Below are positions 1 to 8,046 of a stretch of 64,000 bases of DNA, piece by piece. The stretch is taken from positions 6,138,001-6,202,000 of the forward strand of contig NZ_CP042806.1 of NCBI RefSeq assembly GCF_008000815.1, read 5' to 3'. The position numbers and the translations under genes are program-made. Positions within the stretch are counted from its first letter, which is position 1, and each line of letters begins with the position of its first letter. The DNA is from Terriglobus albidus (GTDB lineage: Bacteria; Acidobacteriota; Terriglobia; Terriglobales; Acidobacteriaceae). Under the pieces are notes generated by a model. That model had not been told where the DNA came from, searched no databases, and saw nothing but the letters and a program-made list of their open reading frames with translations.

Positions 1-2022
1 ATAGGGGGCGATAGGACGATAACGCCCACCCACTTCACTGACCGGACGAAGCTGCAGACTTGGGCTGCCACCGATTGCACCAAGCAGGTAGCTGGCATAG
101 GAGTAACCGGACGAACTGGAAAGCGTCTGCGAATTCGCTCCGAAGTTCGCGGTTGAAAAGTTATTGAAAACCATCTGCAACAGACCGGTGTAGGTATCGG
201 GATTGGCATTGTTGATCTGCTGCCACTGGACCTGGATACCGGCTGTGACCGAGTGCTTGCCCTTGGTCCACAGAACGTTGTCGAGAACGGTGTAGTTATT
301 CGGCGTCGTCTTCTGCGTCGATACCGCATCACTTGCGCCGGTCCATGTCTGCAGTGCGACCGAGCTTGCTCCGCCGGCAGTAAACGTCATACCTGGGAAG
401 GTCTGGCCCGCCTGCCCGGCAGGCAGATTTGTAACACCTAGATCGCCGATCTGATAGCCCGGGACATTCTGGGTTGCGTTCTTGATGTCCTGGAAGAACC
501 GCACGAAGCCGAACTTCAACTGGTTCACCAGGTTGTTGTTGATGGTGTAGACATCCTGTACGTCGAAGATCTTCGGATAGATGGTTGCGAGATTTCCGCC
601 GGTGTAAGGCTGCGGCAGGAAAGGCGCGCTGTAGTTGTTCAGATAACCGACCTTTCCGATGGCGCCCACGGTCGAGATGCGATGGTTCGGTGTGATCTGA
701 AAATCAACGCGGTAGTCGACCGTAAAGTTGTCGAAGCCGTATGGGACGCTGCCGAGATAGTTATTCGTCGTGCCGGAGTTCGATGGCTGGGGCAGATACT
801 GCTGCGCCGCCTTTGCAAACGGGGACAGATAGCTTGCGGGAATTACGTTGTAGGTCGGGACTCCGTTCTTCGAGCCCTGGAATGGCTGGCGAGTGCAGGT
901 CCCACCGGAACAGCTCGTCGTTGTCGGGTCGAACAAAGCGGGGTTAGAGGTACCGAGCAACTCGGTGAAATCACCCTGACGCTCGAGAAGCGTTGGAATG
1001 GTGTAGGCAACAGGACCACGCACCGTACGGTTGTGGTAACGATCGTACGCAGCGAAGAAGAAGACACGCTTCGTGCCCGGCACATGTCCTCCGACACTGG
1101 CCGACAGCTCATTCTGGTGATCGACAGGTTTCGGAGCAGCAACCTGCCCTCCCTTGCCATCGGAGACAGTCTGCGCCTTGGTCAACAGTGGCCATGCGTC
1201 CAGGGCCGTGTTCCGGATGTAGTCCGAGACCTGGCCGTGATACTTCAACGTGCCCGATTTAATGGTGAAGTTCTGCGCACCCGCGCCGGAGTACTCCACA
1301 GGCGGCGTGCTGGTGAGGACCTGCGTCTGGTCGATCGCCTCGATTGAAAACGCCTGCGAGACCAGGCGATTATCACCCTGCTGGCTGACCGTCTGTGCGG
1401 GCAGGCCATCGACATAGAGCTGGCCGAGGTAGTTTCCCGTTCCGCCTACGATAGGCAGGCGAGCACCGCCCTGCGCGCCAGGAGCCAGGGCTCCAAATGC
1501 AGTCGCGTCGCGCTGGGCGTTGTTGGTCACCAGCGGAAGGTTGGAATATGCTTCGTTTTCGATCGTGAGACCAAGCGATGCGTTCGTTGTCTCCAGCTGC
1601 GGCGGAGCCTCGAGAACGGTGATCACGTCGCTGGTCGCGCCGATCGTCAGGGTCACATCGAAGCCGGTAACGATCATCGCGTTGACGGTCAGGTTCTTCT
1701 GGAGGAACTCCTGGAAGCCTTCGTGCTTCACGTCAACGGTGTAGATCCCAGGCGGCAGCGGGCTGACGGAATACAGGCCGGCGCTCGTGCTCTGACGGGT
1801 GGTCTGCGTACCTGTTCCCTGGTTGGTAATGATGATGGTTGCGTCCGGAACTGCGGCTCCGGTGCTGTCCGTCACTGAGCCCTGCAGGCCGCCTTCACCG
1901 CCGGTCTGCGCCGGCAGCATGCCCGGCATCAGCACAACGGCGAGAAGGGCCAACATGCCCAGCAATCGACTCCACCTGGAAGACGCAATGCGCTCACACG
2001 GCTCCAAAAAGGTTGTTGCCAT
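1..2022 (-). CDS. TonB-dependent receptor, carboxypeptidase-regulatory-like N-terminus (3' end outside window)
   Basis: The gene starts at ATG 2022 behind a strong Shine-Dalgarno AGGAGG and runs off the left edge, so only about 674 N-terminal residues are present. The reading begins MATTFLEPCERI, followed by a hydrophobic export segment ending near LPAQ. A carboxypeptidase-regulatory-like beta-sandwich follows (GSVTDSTGAAVPDATI, then SPLPPGIYTVDV). That order is typical of acidobacterial Oar-like outer-membrane receptors of 1000-1200 residues, which usually import oligosaccharides. The promoter overlaps a LacI-type palindrome and the next gene is an arabinofuranosidase, so an arabinan-type ligand is plausible. 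The ligand is inference; the family call is firm. Confidence 0.9.
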   Translation of the reverse strand, partial: MATTFLEPCERIASSRWSRLLGMLALLAVVLMPGMLPAQTGGEGGLQGSVTDSTGAAVPDATIIITNQGTGTQTTRQSTSAGLYSVSPLPPGIYTVDVKHEGFQEFLQKNLTVNAMIVTGFDVTLTIGATSDVITVLEAPPQLETTNASLGLTIENEAYSNLPLVTNNAQRDATAFGALAPGAQGGARLPIVGGTGNYLGQLYVDGLPAQTVSQQGDNRLVSQAFSIEAIDQTQVLTSTPPVEYSGAGAQNFTIKSGTLKYHGQVSDYIRNTALDAWPLLTKAQTVSDGKGGQVAAPKPVDHQNELSASVGGHVPGTKRVFFFAAYDRYHNRTVRGPVAYTIPTLLERQGDFTELLGTSNPALFDPTTTSCSGGTCTRQPFQGSKNGVPTYNVIPASYLSPFAKAAQQYLPQPSNSGTTNNYLGSVPYGFDNFTVDYRVDFQITPNHRISTVGAIGKVGYLNNYSAPFLPQPYTGGNLATIYPKIFDVQDVYTINNNLVNQLKFGFVRFFQDIKNATQNVPGYQIGDLGVTNLPAGQAGQTFPGMTFTAGGASSVALQTWTGASDAVSTQKTTPNNYTVLDNVLWTKGKHSVTAGIQVQWQQINNANPDTYTGLLQMVFNNFSTANFGANSQTLSSSSGYSYASYLLGAIGGSPSLQLRPVSEVGGRYRPIAPY

Positions 2023-2068
2023 ACTTCCTCCTGCGACTCCAAATCTTGTCGTTGGATGTCCATCGGAA

Positions 2069-2097
2069 CGCTATTTCGTGAAACGTTTCATTGTCAA
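2069..2097 (-). promoter_or_regulatory. Predicted promoter with LacI-type operator in the spacer
   Basis: On the minus strand TTGACA (2097-2092) is followed after 17 nt by a weak -10, ATAGCG (2074-2069). The spacer contains the perfect 12-bp palindrome TGAAACGTTTCA (2079-2090), with the central AACGTT typical of LacI-family operators. A repressor bound there would block RNA polymerase, so derepression by a sugar is likely. Confidence 0.55.
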
Positions 2098-2186
2098 TAG
2101 GGAAGAAGTTTCAGCAGAGGAATTAAAAGCCTGAATTCCCATAAATTTCGCCAGATATATCAGGAAATCGGGATTGTGGACGGCCA

Positions 2187-2196
2187 GAAACGTTTC
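2187..2196. promoter_or_regulatory. Second LacI-type operator half of a pair
   Basis: GAAACGTTTC recurs exactly here, 107 bp (about ten helical turns) upstream of the operator in the receptor promoter. Two identical palindromes at this spacing would allow looping by a tetrameric LacI-family repressor. The looping is inference. Confidence 0.45.
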
Positions 2197-2231
2197 CTGA
2201 AATTTCCTCGAGAGAGGAGCTTTCCGGGCAC

Positions 2232-2270
2232 AAAAAAGCGGGCGGGGCGCTGTTGCGCACCCCGCCCGCT
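2232..2270 (-). terminator. Rho-independent terminator of the GH51 gene
   Basis: A long G+C-rich hairpin (arms AGCGGGCGGGG and CCCCGCCCGCT) is followed on the minus strand by six T. It lies 20 bp past the stop codon of the arabinofuranosidase gene. Confidence 0.85.
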
Positions 2271-2290
2271 CCTTTTCTGGGGAAGGACTC

Positions 2291-4174
2291 TTACTTCAGA
2301 GGAATGTCGATCACCTCAATGGTGTTCGCCCCCACGACGTGCTTCCAGCTACCCGCCGTAACAGTCGTCGTTCCCTTCACCGGCTTGATGGTCTCCGGAT
2401 GATCGATCGCGTTGGTCACATACCAGGTCGCCGCGTGCATGGTGTTGGTGACCGCAGCGCCTGCCTTGGCTCCCGTGACATCCAGCGTCAGCGACTGCGG
2501 ACGATCACTGGCGTTCACCAGCTTCAGGTAGAGCACCTTTTTCTCCGGCGAGACCGTCGCCGACCAGAAGAACCGGTTCCCCACTCCCTCGGCCTGGCTC
2601 TTCGCCACTTGTGTTCCCAGGTGTTCATTGAAGAGCACCTGCGCCCAGTAGCTGGGAGAGCCGTACGAATGCAGCGCGTCATAACCGATCAGATCGCTCG
2701 ACCACTGCATACCGCCCGGGTTCACGTTCGTAAACAACGGCGCATAGGCAGCCATCACCACCAGGTCGGCATTGCGCTCCATGGAGGTCATCCAGGCGGC
2801 ATCGCCCAACGCCGCTCCGAAGTCAGGCGTCGGTGAGCCGGTTCGCGTTGCCCACTCGCCCACGAAGATCTTCGGTCCGTTACGGTCGCCGTTGTCGTAC
2901 TTGTGTACCAGGTCAAAGAACTCGTGCGGGGTCTGGTAATAGTGATCGTCCACCAGGTCCGGCGAACCGCCATGCTGCCATGAAGTCGCAATCAGCTTCA
3001 GTTGCGGATACTTCGCGCGAATTGCCTTCTCGAACGGCGGATAGCGCTTGATGTAGCTTCCCGAGCGGTCGAGGTTATCTTCGTTCCCCACCTCGATGAA
3101 GCGCAGCTTGAAGGGTTCCGGATGGCCGTCACGCGCGCGGATCGCGCCCCACTTGGTGCTGGCGTCACCGGTCACGTACTCAATCTCATCCAGGGCTTCA
3201 GCGATGTACGGATTCAACGCCTCGCCCTCGGCATGCTCGCCGTTCAGCGTGTAGCCGGCGAAGATGGCCAGTACCGGCTCCATCTTCAGGTCTTCACACC
3301 ACTCCAGGAACTCGAGCAGGCCCATGCCGTCGCTCGACGTATAACCCCATGAGGTCCGCTTGGTGGGACGGCCAACCAGCGGTCCGATGGTCTTCTTCCA
3401 GTCGAAGTGCTCGGCCAGCGTGTTGCCCTCGACGTAGTTGCCGCCGGGGAAGCGCAGGAAGTTCGGGTGCATGGCCGCCAGCATCTTCATCAGGTCAGGA
3501 CGGTTGCCATGCTCGCGGTTGTTGAACGTCGGTTCGAACAGGCTGACCAGCTGCAGCTCAATGCTGCCCTTCTGGGTAAACGTCATCTCCCAGTGGTTGT
3601 CCTTGCCCGGAACCACGCCCGCACCGGTCTTCAGGGTGTACTCGTACTTCTTCCAGTCGCCATCAGTCAGCGCCACGGTCGCCTCCGCCAGCGTCGCCGC
3701 CGTCTGGTTGGCGATCAGGCGAATGTGTGCCGTCCCCACGCCTGCGGGTTTGGCATAGAACGATCCGCGATAGGTTGCGGAGGGCCGTACCGCCATACCC
3801 CAGTAGCCATCGTTGGAGACGCCGGCCTCATTGCCCTTCGACGCCTCGCGCACCACGAGCTTCATGCTCTTCGCCAGCGCCTCGCTCGGCCCACTGTCAC
3901 CGTTCTCCACCACTGCGGAGGATTCGCCCTGGGTCACTACGCGCCACCACTCAAAGCGAGGCCAGCGGTTGGTGAAGGTGCGGTTGCGGATCAGTTCCGC
4001 ATACAGGCCACCGTCGTAGCTGAAGTTGATCTCTTCCGTCATCAGGCCATAGAGCGTTGGGCTCACATCAGCCGTCTTCTGCGTGGTGTCCACGCTCAGC
4101 TTCGCCGGCTGCTGCGCCGCCGCAACCCCCAGCGCCAGCGCGCTGAGGCCAACTGCCATCCACTTCATTCGCAT
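2291..4174 (-). CDS. Secreted GH51 alpha-L-arabinofuranosidase
   Basis: This 627-residue protein starts [21 protein letters not shown], a clear signal peptide. It hydrolyses terminal alpha-L-arabinofuranosyl groups of arabinan or arabinoxylan outside the cytoplasm. Clan GH-A catalytic signatures are visible: the acid/base Glu in EVGNEDN (about residue 365) and the nucleophile Glu in VGEWATR (about residue 440). Residues 75-215 form an inserted carbohydrate-binding-like beta-domain, as in the longer members of the family. Length is normal for secreted GH51 enzymes. It has its own terminator downstream and an AACGTT palindrome just upstream of the start, and it lies next to a TonB receptor gene, which suggests a co-regulated utilisation locus. 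Confidence 0.93.
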   Translation of the reverse strand: MRMKWMAVGLSALALGVAAAQQPAKLSVDTTQKTADVSPTLYGLMTEEINFSYDGGLYAELIRNRTFTNRWPRFEWWRVVTQGESSAVVENGDSGPSEALAKSMKLVVREASKGNEAGVSNDGYWGMAVRPSATYRGSFYAKPAGVGTAHIRLIANQTAATLAEATVALTDGDWKKYEYTLKTGAGVVPGKDNHWEMTFTQKGSIELQLVSLFEPTFNNREHGNRPDLMKMLAAMHPNFLRFPGGNYVEGNTLAEHFDWKKTIGPLVGRPTKRTSWGYTSSDGMGLLEFLEWCEDLKMEPVLAIFAGYTLNGEHAEGEALNPYIAEALDEIEYVTGDASTKWGAIRARDGHPEPFKLRFIEVGNEDNLDRSGSYIKRYPPFEKAIRAKYPQLKLIATSWQHGGSPDLVDDHYYQTPHEFFDLVHKYDNGDRNGPKIFVGEWATRTGSPTPDFGAALGDAAWMTSMERNADLVVMAAYAPLFTNVNPGGMQWSSDLIGYDALHSYGSPSYWAQVLFNEHLGTQVAKSQAEGVGNRFFWSATVSPEKKVLYLKLVNASDRPQSLTLDVTGAKAGAAVTNTMHAATWYVTNAIDHPETIKPVKGTTTVTAGSWKHVVGANTIEVIDIPLK

Positions 4175-4195
4175 GTATCTTCCTCGAACGGATTT

Positions 4196-4210
4196 AAGAA
4201 AACGTTATCT
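4196..4210. promoter_or_regulatory. LacI-type operator-like palindrome upstream of GH51
   Basis: AGAAAACGTTATCT is an imperfect palindrome centred on AACGTT, about 22 bp upstream of the GH51 start codon, between the promoter region and the ribosome-binding site. The same core occurs at the receptor promoter. Confidence 0.45.
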
Positions 4211-4355
4211 CAACCGGCCGGATTTGTCCCAGAAAAACATCCCGGAAACGCAAAACGGGCTCACACACGGTTCGGTATGGACTATACCTTCCCGGCCCCG
4301 GCGAAGTACATCCCCCCTTCCCGCCTCGCTGCCGACGTACACTGAAACTCTCAGG

Positions 4356-5150
4356 ATGCAGTTCGAGCTCATTACCATCTTTCCCGGCTTCTTCGCCGGC
4401 CCCCTCGACTACGGCGTGGTCTCCCGCGCTATCCGCAAAGGCGTGGTCTCTGCCAATACGCATGACCTGCGCGCCTTTACGCACGACCGCCATCGCACCG
4501 TAGACGACCGCCCCTTCGGCGGAGGCGAGGGGATGGTGCTGAAAGCTCAGCCCATCTTCGAGTGCGCCGAATCGATCGGCATCACTCCCTTGGCCGAACG
4601 CGACCTCAGCCGCGAGTCTGTCATTCTGCTGGCCGCCGGCGGGAAGCCGTTTACCCAAACCATCGCGCACGAGCTCTCGAAGCTGGAACGCATCACCTTG
4701 ATCTGCGGACGCTACGAAGGTGTGGACGAGCGCGTGAACACGCTGCTCTGCGACCGCGAGCTCTCTGTGGGAGATTACGTTCTCTCAGGCGGCGAGCTGG
4801 GCGCGGCCATCATCCTCGACGCAGTCACACGCCTGCTGCCCGGTGTACTGGGCAATGCCGACTCCGCCCGCTTCGAATCCTTCGGTCACAGCGATGAAGA
4901 GATCGAACACACTCTCGAAAGCCCGCAAGCCACCCACGGCAGCGGAGGCCTGCTGGACTACCCGCACTACACCCGTCCCTCCGAGTTCCGCGGCCATACT
5001 ATCCCCGAAATCCTGGCCAACGGCGACCACGCCCAGGTGCGCAAATGGAGACGGCAGCAACAGCTCCTGAAGACCGCCCGCAACCGCCCCGACCTGCTGG
5101 CCAAAGCCGACCTCTCCGAAGAAGACCGCGCGTTTCTGGATTCGCTGTAG
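4356..5150 (+). CDS. trmD: tRNA (guanine-N1-)-methyltransferase
   Basis: This 264-residue protein begins [13 protein letters not shown] and carries the TrmD core: [26 protein letters not shown], and the knot motif [14 protein letters not shown]. It uses SAM to methylate G37 of tRNAs that read CNN codons and so prevents +1 frameshifting. ATG 4356 was chosen because homology begins exactly there. The upstream in-frame extension overlaps the GH51 promoter region and is not conserved-looking. A TACACT box sits 12 nt before the start with no Shine-Dalgarno. It is not next to rimM/rplS as in many bacteria. Confidence 0.97.
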   Translation: MQFELITIFPGFFAGPLDYGVVSRAIRKGVVSANTHDLRAFTHDRHRTVDDRPFGGGEGMVLKAQPIFECAESIGITPLAERDLSRESVILLAAGGKPFTQTIAHELSKLERITLICGRYEGVDERVNTLLCDRELSVGDYVLSGGELGAAIILDAVTRLLPGVLGNADSARFESFGHSDEEIEHTLESPQATHGSGGLLDYPHYTRPSEFRGHTIPEILANGDHAQVRKWRRQQQLLKTARNRPDLLAKADLSEEDRAFLDSL

Positions 5151-5177
5151 GAATAGCCCATACATCGGGTGCCCCTC

Positions 5178-5410
5178 GATAAGGAAGAAGACTGTGTCAA
5201 GGGGTAAAAAGAGCGTACGTCATTATTCGATGCGAGGGCACCGTTTGAGAGTCCAGAGGCAAGGGGTTAGAGGACCGGTGTCTTCTGGGGTAACTCAACG
5301 CTGCATCACATCTCTGTGGGGCCTAGCCCCACCAACCATCGATTCGACCGTATACAACAGGCCATGATGCTTCTATGCGGACATCCAGCCTGTGCTGGAT
5401 GCGAAAGCGC
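5178..5410 (-). ncRNA. Presumed bridge/seek guide-RNA region of IS copy A
   Basis: This is the only sizeable non-coding part of the element (about 230 bp), lying downstream of the transposase stop. In IS1111-group elements the guide RNA that pairs with target and donor is encoded in this downstream segment. The strand contains strong local palindromes, for example GGGGCCTAGCCCC and CAGCCTGTGCTG. RNA ends and loops cannot be set by eye. Confidence 0.45.
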
Positions 5411-6463
5411 TCACTCAACGTCACGACCATGGATGGCCAGGGGCACCCCCGAGCCGCTCTCGATATGGGCGATCTCTGGATAGCGTTTGTTCAGCCTGAG
5501 CATCCAGTAGAGTCGCACTGCTAACCTCCTTGCTGCCGCCACCTTGGCCACTGCTTTCGGCTTGTGGTGGCAGCGAGCCTGATACTGCTTTCGAAATCCC
5601 TCATCCAGCCGGCAGGCCGTCTGTGCTGCTTCCACCAGCAACTGGCGCATGAACCGGTTGCCCTGCTTGCTGATGGCTCCCAGTTTGCGCTTGCCGCCCG
5701 AGGTGTATTCGCTGGGGATCAGGCCCAGATAGCTGGCGACCTTCCCGCTGTACTCGAACCGGCTCACATCGCCGATCGTCAGTACGAAGGCCATCGCCGT
5801 GATCGGGCCGACTCCCGGCTGGCTCATCAACAGCTCCGCCTTCGCATCCTCCCTGGCCGCCTGCACGACTGCCTCATCCAGCTCCTTGACCTGCCGGTCC
5901 AGACCCTTCATCAGTTCCAACAGATCCTCCCGTCGACGAGCACTCCAGCCCTCCAGGGGAAGCTTTTCCAACTCAGCCCTCCCCCGAACGCTCCACAGCC
6001 GCGACTGCTTCTGTACGCCACGGTTCATCGCCAGGTGCTGCAGCCCGTTCTTCACCCGGGTCCGGATCTCCACCAGCTTGTGTCGGTGGATCAGCAGCTG
6101 ACGAAGATCCCGCTGCTTGGCTGAAGGCGTCCACAACCGCGGAAACCGGTCCTCCACCAGAAGCTTCAGGATATGGTCCGCATCCCGGCGGTCCGTCTTC
6201 TGCTTCCGTACATAGCTGGCTCGGATCTTCGCCGCATCTCCGACCCACACCGTGTGACCCAGACTGCTTAGAAGATCAATAAACCACTGCGCGTTGCCGC
6301 ACGACTCGATCCCTACAAGCGCTCCTGGAGACAACGACCGGTAGAACCGCTCCGCCTCCCCATCACCGTTGACTAGCTTCGCTTCCCGGTACTCGCCAGT
6401 CTCCTGATCTAAAAATGAAACCTGCTGCCACTGCGGATGGAAATCACAACCTACAATCTGCAT
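5411..6463 (-). CDS. IS110-family transposase (DEDD/serine recombinase), copy A
   Basis: This 350-residue protein starts MQIVGCDFHPQW. The N-terminal RuvC-like DEDD domain shows Asp7 (GCDFH), Glu53 (GIESCG) and the TDRRDAD motif at residues 90-96. The C-terminal Tnp domain has SQPGVGPITAM near residue 215 and the conserved serine-rich YTSGGKRKLGAISKQGN near 253-269. The frame is intact and differs from copy B by a Gly-to-Ser change near the C-terminus, so both may be active. It works with a guide RNA to insert the circularised element at a short specific site. Confidence 0.95.
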   Translation of the reverse strand: MQIVGCDFHPQWQQVSFLDQETGEYREAKLVNGDGEAERFYRSLSPGALVGIESCGNAQWFIDLLSSLGHTVWVGDAAKIRASYVRKQKTDRRDADHILKLLVEDRFPRLWTPSAKQRDLRQLLIHRHKLVEIRTRVKNGLQHLAMNRGVQKQSRLWSVRGRAELEKLPLEGWSARRREDLLELMKGLDRQVKELDEAVVQAAREDAKAELLMSQPGVGPITAMAFVLTIGDVSRFEYSGKVASYLGLIPSEYTSGGKRKLGAISKQGNRFMRQLLVEAAQTACRLDEGFRKQYQARCHHKPKAVAKVAAARRLAVRLYWMLRLNKRYPEIAHIESGSGVPLAIHGRDVE

Positions 6464-6554
6464 AAGAAGGCTTCTCCTGATCTTCCCGATAGGTCAGTCC
6501 TCTAACCCTTACCTATCTCGATCTTCGCTGAAGCCTTCTTCCTTATCCCATCAA

Positions 6555-6812
6555 TATCCCTCGGGGACATGGGCATCGCGCTACGCGCGACCGCTTTTGT
6601 TTCTTCGGCGAAATGAGGTAGAGAAGCAGATTTCTCCGCTTCGCTACGAAATGACAAACAAAACAGTAGATCGAGCTCCGCTCGATAAATCACCCCAGCG
6701 AACAAGTTCGCTGGGGACCCCGATACTCCCACATAAGCTTCGCGTATGTGGGGCACCCGGACCTCACTCCCCCATGCATTGACGCTTCAACTTTTAACTT
6801 TCAACTTTTAAC
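6555..6812. repeat. Mosaic of short palindromic intergenic repeats
   Basis: This gene-free gap holds a chain of dispersed units. They are a GAGAAGCAGATTTCTCC/ACGAAATGACAAAC unit, a hairpin CCCCAGCGAACAAGTTCGCTGGGG (6691-6721), a hairpin CCCACATA...TATGTGGGGCACCC (6728-6758), and the iterated TTCAACTTTTAACTTTCAACTT tract (6786-6811). Each unit recurs elsewhere in the window. The tract runs into a GCGAAGCTCGCTTCGCGAGCTTCGC hairpin (6813-6837) that codes the last residues of the MFS gene. Confidence 0.7.
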
Positions 6813-8046
6813 GCGAAGCTCGCTTCGCGAGCTTCGCTGCCAGTCCCATCATCACCACTGCCAGGCAGAGATAGATCACGGACGTCGCGCTGATACACGC
6901 TGAAAGGCCAAAGCGCTGCGCAGCCGCTGCGATTAGCACCGGGGCGAAGCCACCGCCCAGCCATCCCAGGCTGTTCATCACACCGGCGGCCACGCCGCGC
7001 TTCTCTACCGGCACGACGTCATACAGCGATGCCCAGATATTCGCGTCGTAGATGCCTTTGAAGAATCCAAAACCGGTCATGCTGACGATCAGCCCCAATA
7101 CCGTGATCGACCATCCGGTAAGAAACAGAAACGGCACGCCGCACAGCAGACCGATCGCCTGCGTCAACTGACGTCCGCCTGCTCGCTTTGCTGCAAAGCG
7201 ATCGGCAAGCCAGCCGCCCAGCAGCACACCCAGCACCGAGGCAGCCTGCAGATACGCCGTCGAGCTGAAGCCCGCATTGCTCAGGCTCATGTGGAACTTT
7301 TCCAGCAGGAACGTCGGCAGCCACGTCAGGAAGACGACTGCGACAAAGTTCGCCCCCATGAAGACCGCGATCATCAGCACGATGCGGCCGTTGCGCAACA
7401 CCTCGCGCACTCCATGCGCAAAGTGCAGCAGCGGGTTCTCCCGCGGTTCATCGCCGGCAACACGCGGGGGCTGCCGCAGACAGAAGAGCAGCACCACCGC
7501 CAGCACCACACCTAGCGCGCCAAAGATGGTGAAGCTCGAGCGCCAGCCGTGCCGCTCAGCAATAAACGCCGACATCGCTCCACCGGCAATCGTGCCTGCG
7601 TACACGCTCGACTGGTGCAGTGCCATCGCCCGCGACCGTGTCGCCGCACCGTGATATGCCCCAATCAGCGCCATCGCCGCGGGAAAGTAAAAGGCCTCGC
7701 CCAGCCCGCCGAGCGTACGGAAGAAGACCAGGATGCCGTAGCTATGGCACAGCGCCGTTCCCGCCGTCACCACCGACCAGAAGGCCAACGCGCCCACAAT
7801 CACCTTACGTGGCGAGACGCGATCACTCATCCATCCGGCCAACGGTCCGGCAAGCGCATACATCCACATGAAGCTCGAGCCCACAATGCCGAGCTGAATC
7901 GGAGTAAGCGCAAGCTCCTTACGCAATAGCGGAAAGACCGAAAAGATCGCCTGCCGGTCCGCATAGTTGAACAGGCAGACAAACCACAGCATGCCTACAA
8001 GCAGCCATGGATAGGCCTTGCCCGTGCCCGCCTCGATCTTCGTCAC
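6808..8046 (-). CDS. MFS sugar/sugar-acid transporter
   Basis: This 412-residue integral membrane protein has about 12 hydrophobic segments. It begins in the style of the anion:cation symporter family (FNYADRQAIFSVFPLL), has the loop 2-3 motif GWMSDRVSPRK, and a matching ADRFAAKRAGGR loop in the second half. The start is a GTG (8046-8044) overlapping the upstream TAG by one base, so it is translationally coupled to the isomerase-like gene. It probably imports the acidic or deoxy sugar used by this operon. The C-terminal residues are encoded inside an intergenic-type hairpin repeat, which suggests that the repeat replaced the original 3' end. Confidence 0.85.
   Translation of the reverse strand: MTKIEAGTGKAYPWLLVGMLWFVCLFNYADRQAIFSVFPLLRKELALTPIQLGIVGSSFMWMYALAGPLAGWMSDRVSPRKVIVGALAFWSVVTAGTALCHSYGILVFFRTLGGLGEAFYFPAAMALIGAYHGAATRSRAMALHQSSVYAGTIAGGAMSAFIAERHGWRSSFTIFGALGVVLAVVLLFCLRQPPRVAGDEPRENPLLHFAHGVREVLRNGRIVLMIAVFMGANFVAVVFLTWLPTFLLEKFHMSLSNAGFSSTAYLQAASVLGVLLGGWLADRFAAKRAGGRQLTQAIGLLCGVPFLFLTGWSITVLGLIVSMTGFGFFKGIYDANIWASLYDVVPVEKRGVAAGVMNSLGWLGGGFAPVLIAAAAQRFGLSACISATSVIYLCLAVVMMGLAAKLAKRASR

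Larger units (their letters stand above)
5175..6554 (-). mobile_element. IS110-family insertion sequence (IS1111-like), copy A
   Basis: A 1388-bp block (5167-6554) is repeated at 61119-62506 without a single indel. A perfect 13-bp inverted repeat, GATAAGGAAGAAG (5178-5190) and its complement (6535-6547), lies just inside the ends, the subterminal arrangement typical of the IS1111 group. The shared block ends exactly 7 bp outside the repeat on the transposase-upstream side. Placing the other end 3 bp outside its repeat gives the coordinates used here and leaves GGGTGCCC as the flanking target. No target duplication is seen, as expected for this family. Confidence 0.85.

Noticed and set aside
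682-1347. A 221-codon plus-strand frame near the left edge
   Set aside because: It is antisense to the truncated TonB receptor gene, whose translation is clearly correct; Arg-rich shadow sequence.
5151-5410. A tRNA or small protein gene after trmD
   Set aside because: The segment is the non-coding end of IS copy A, identical in layout to 61127-61362; no cloverleaf or coding frame.
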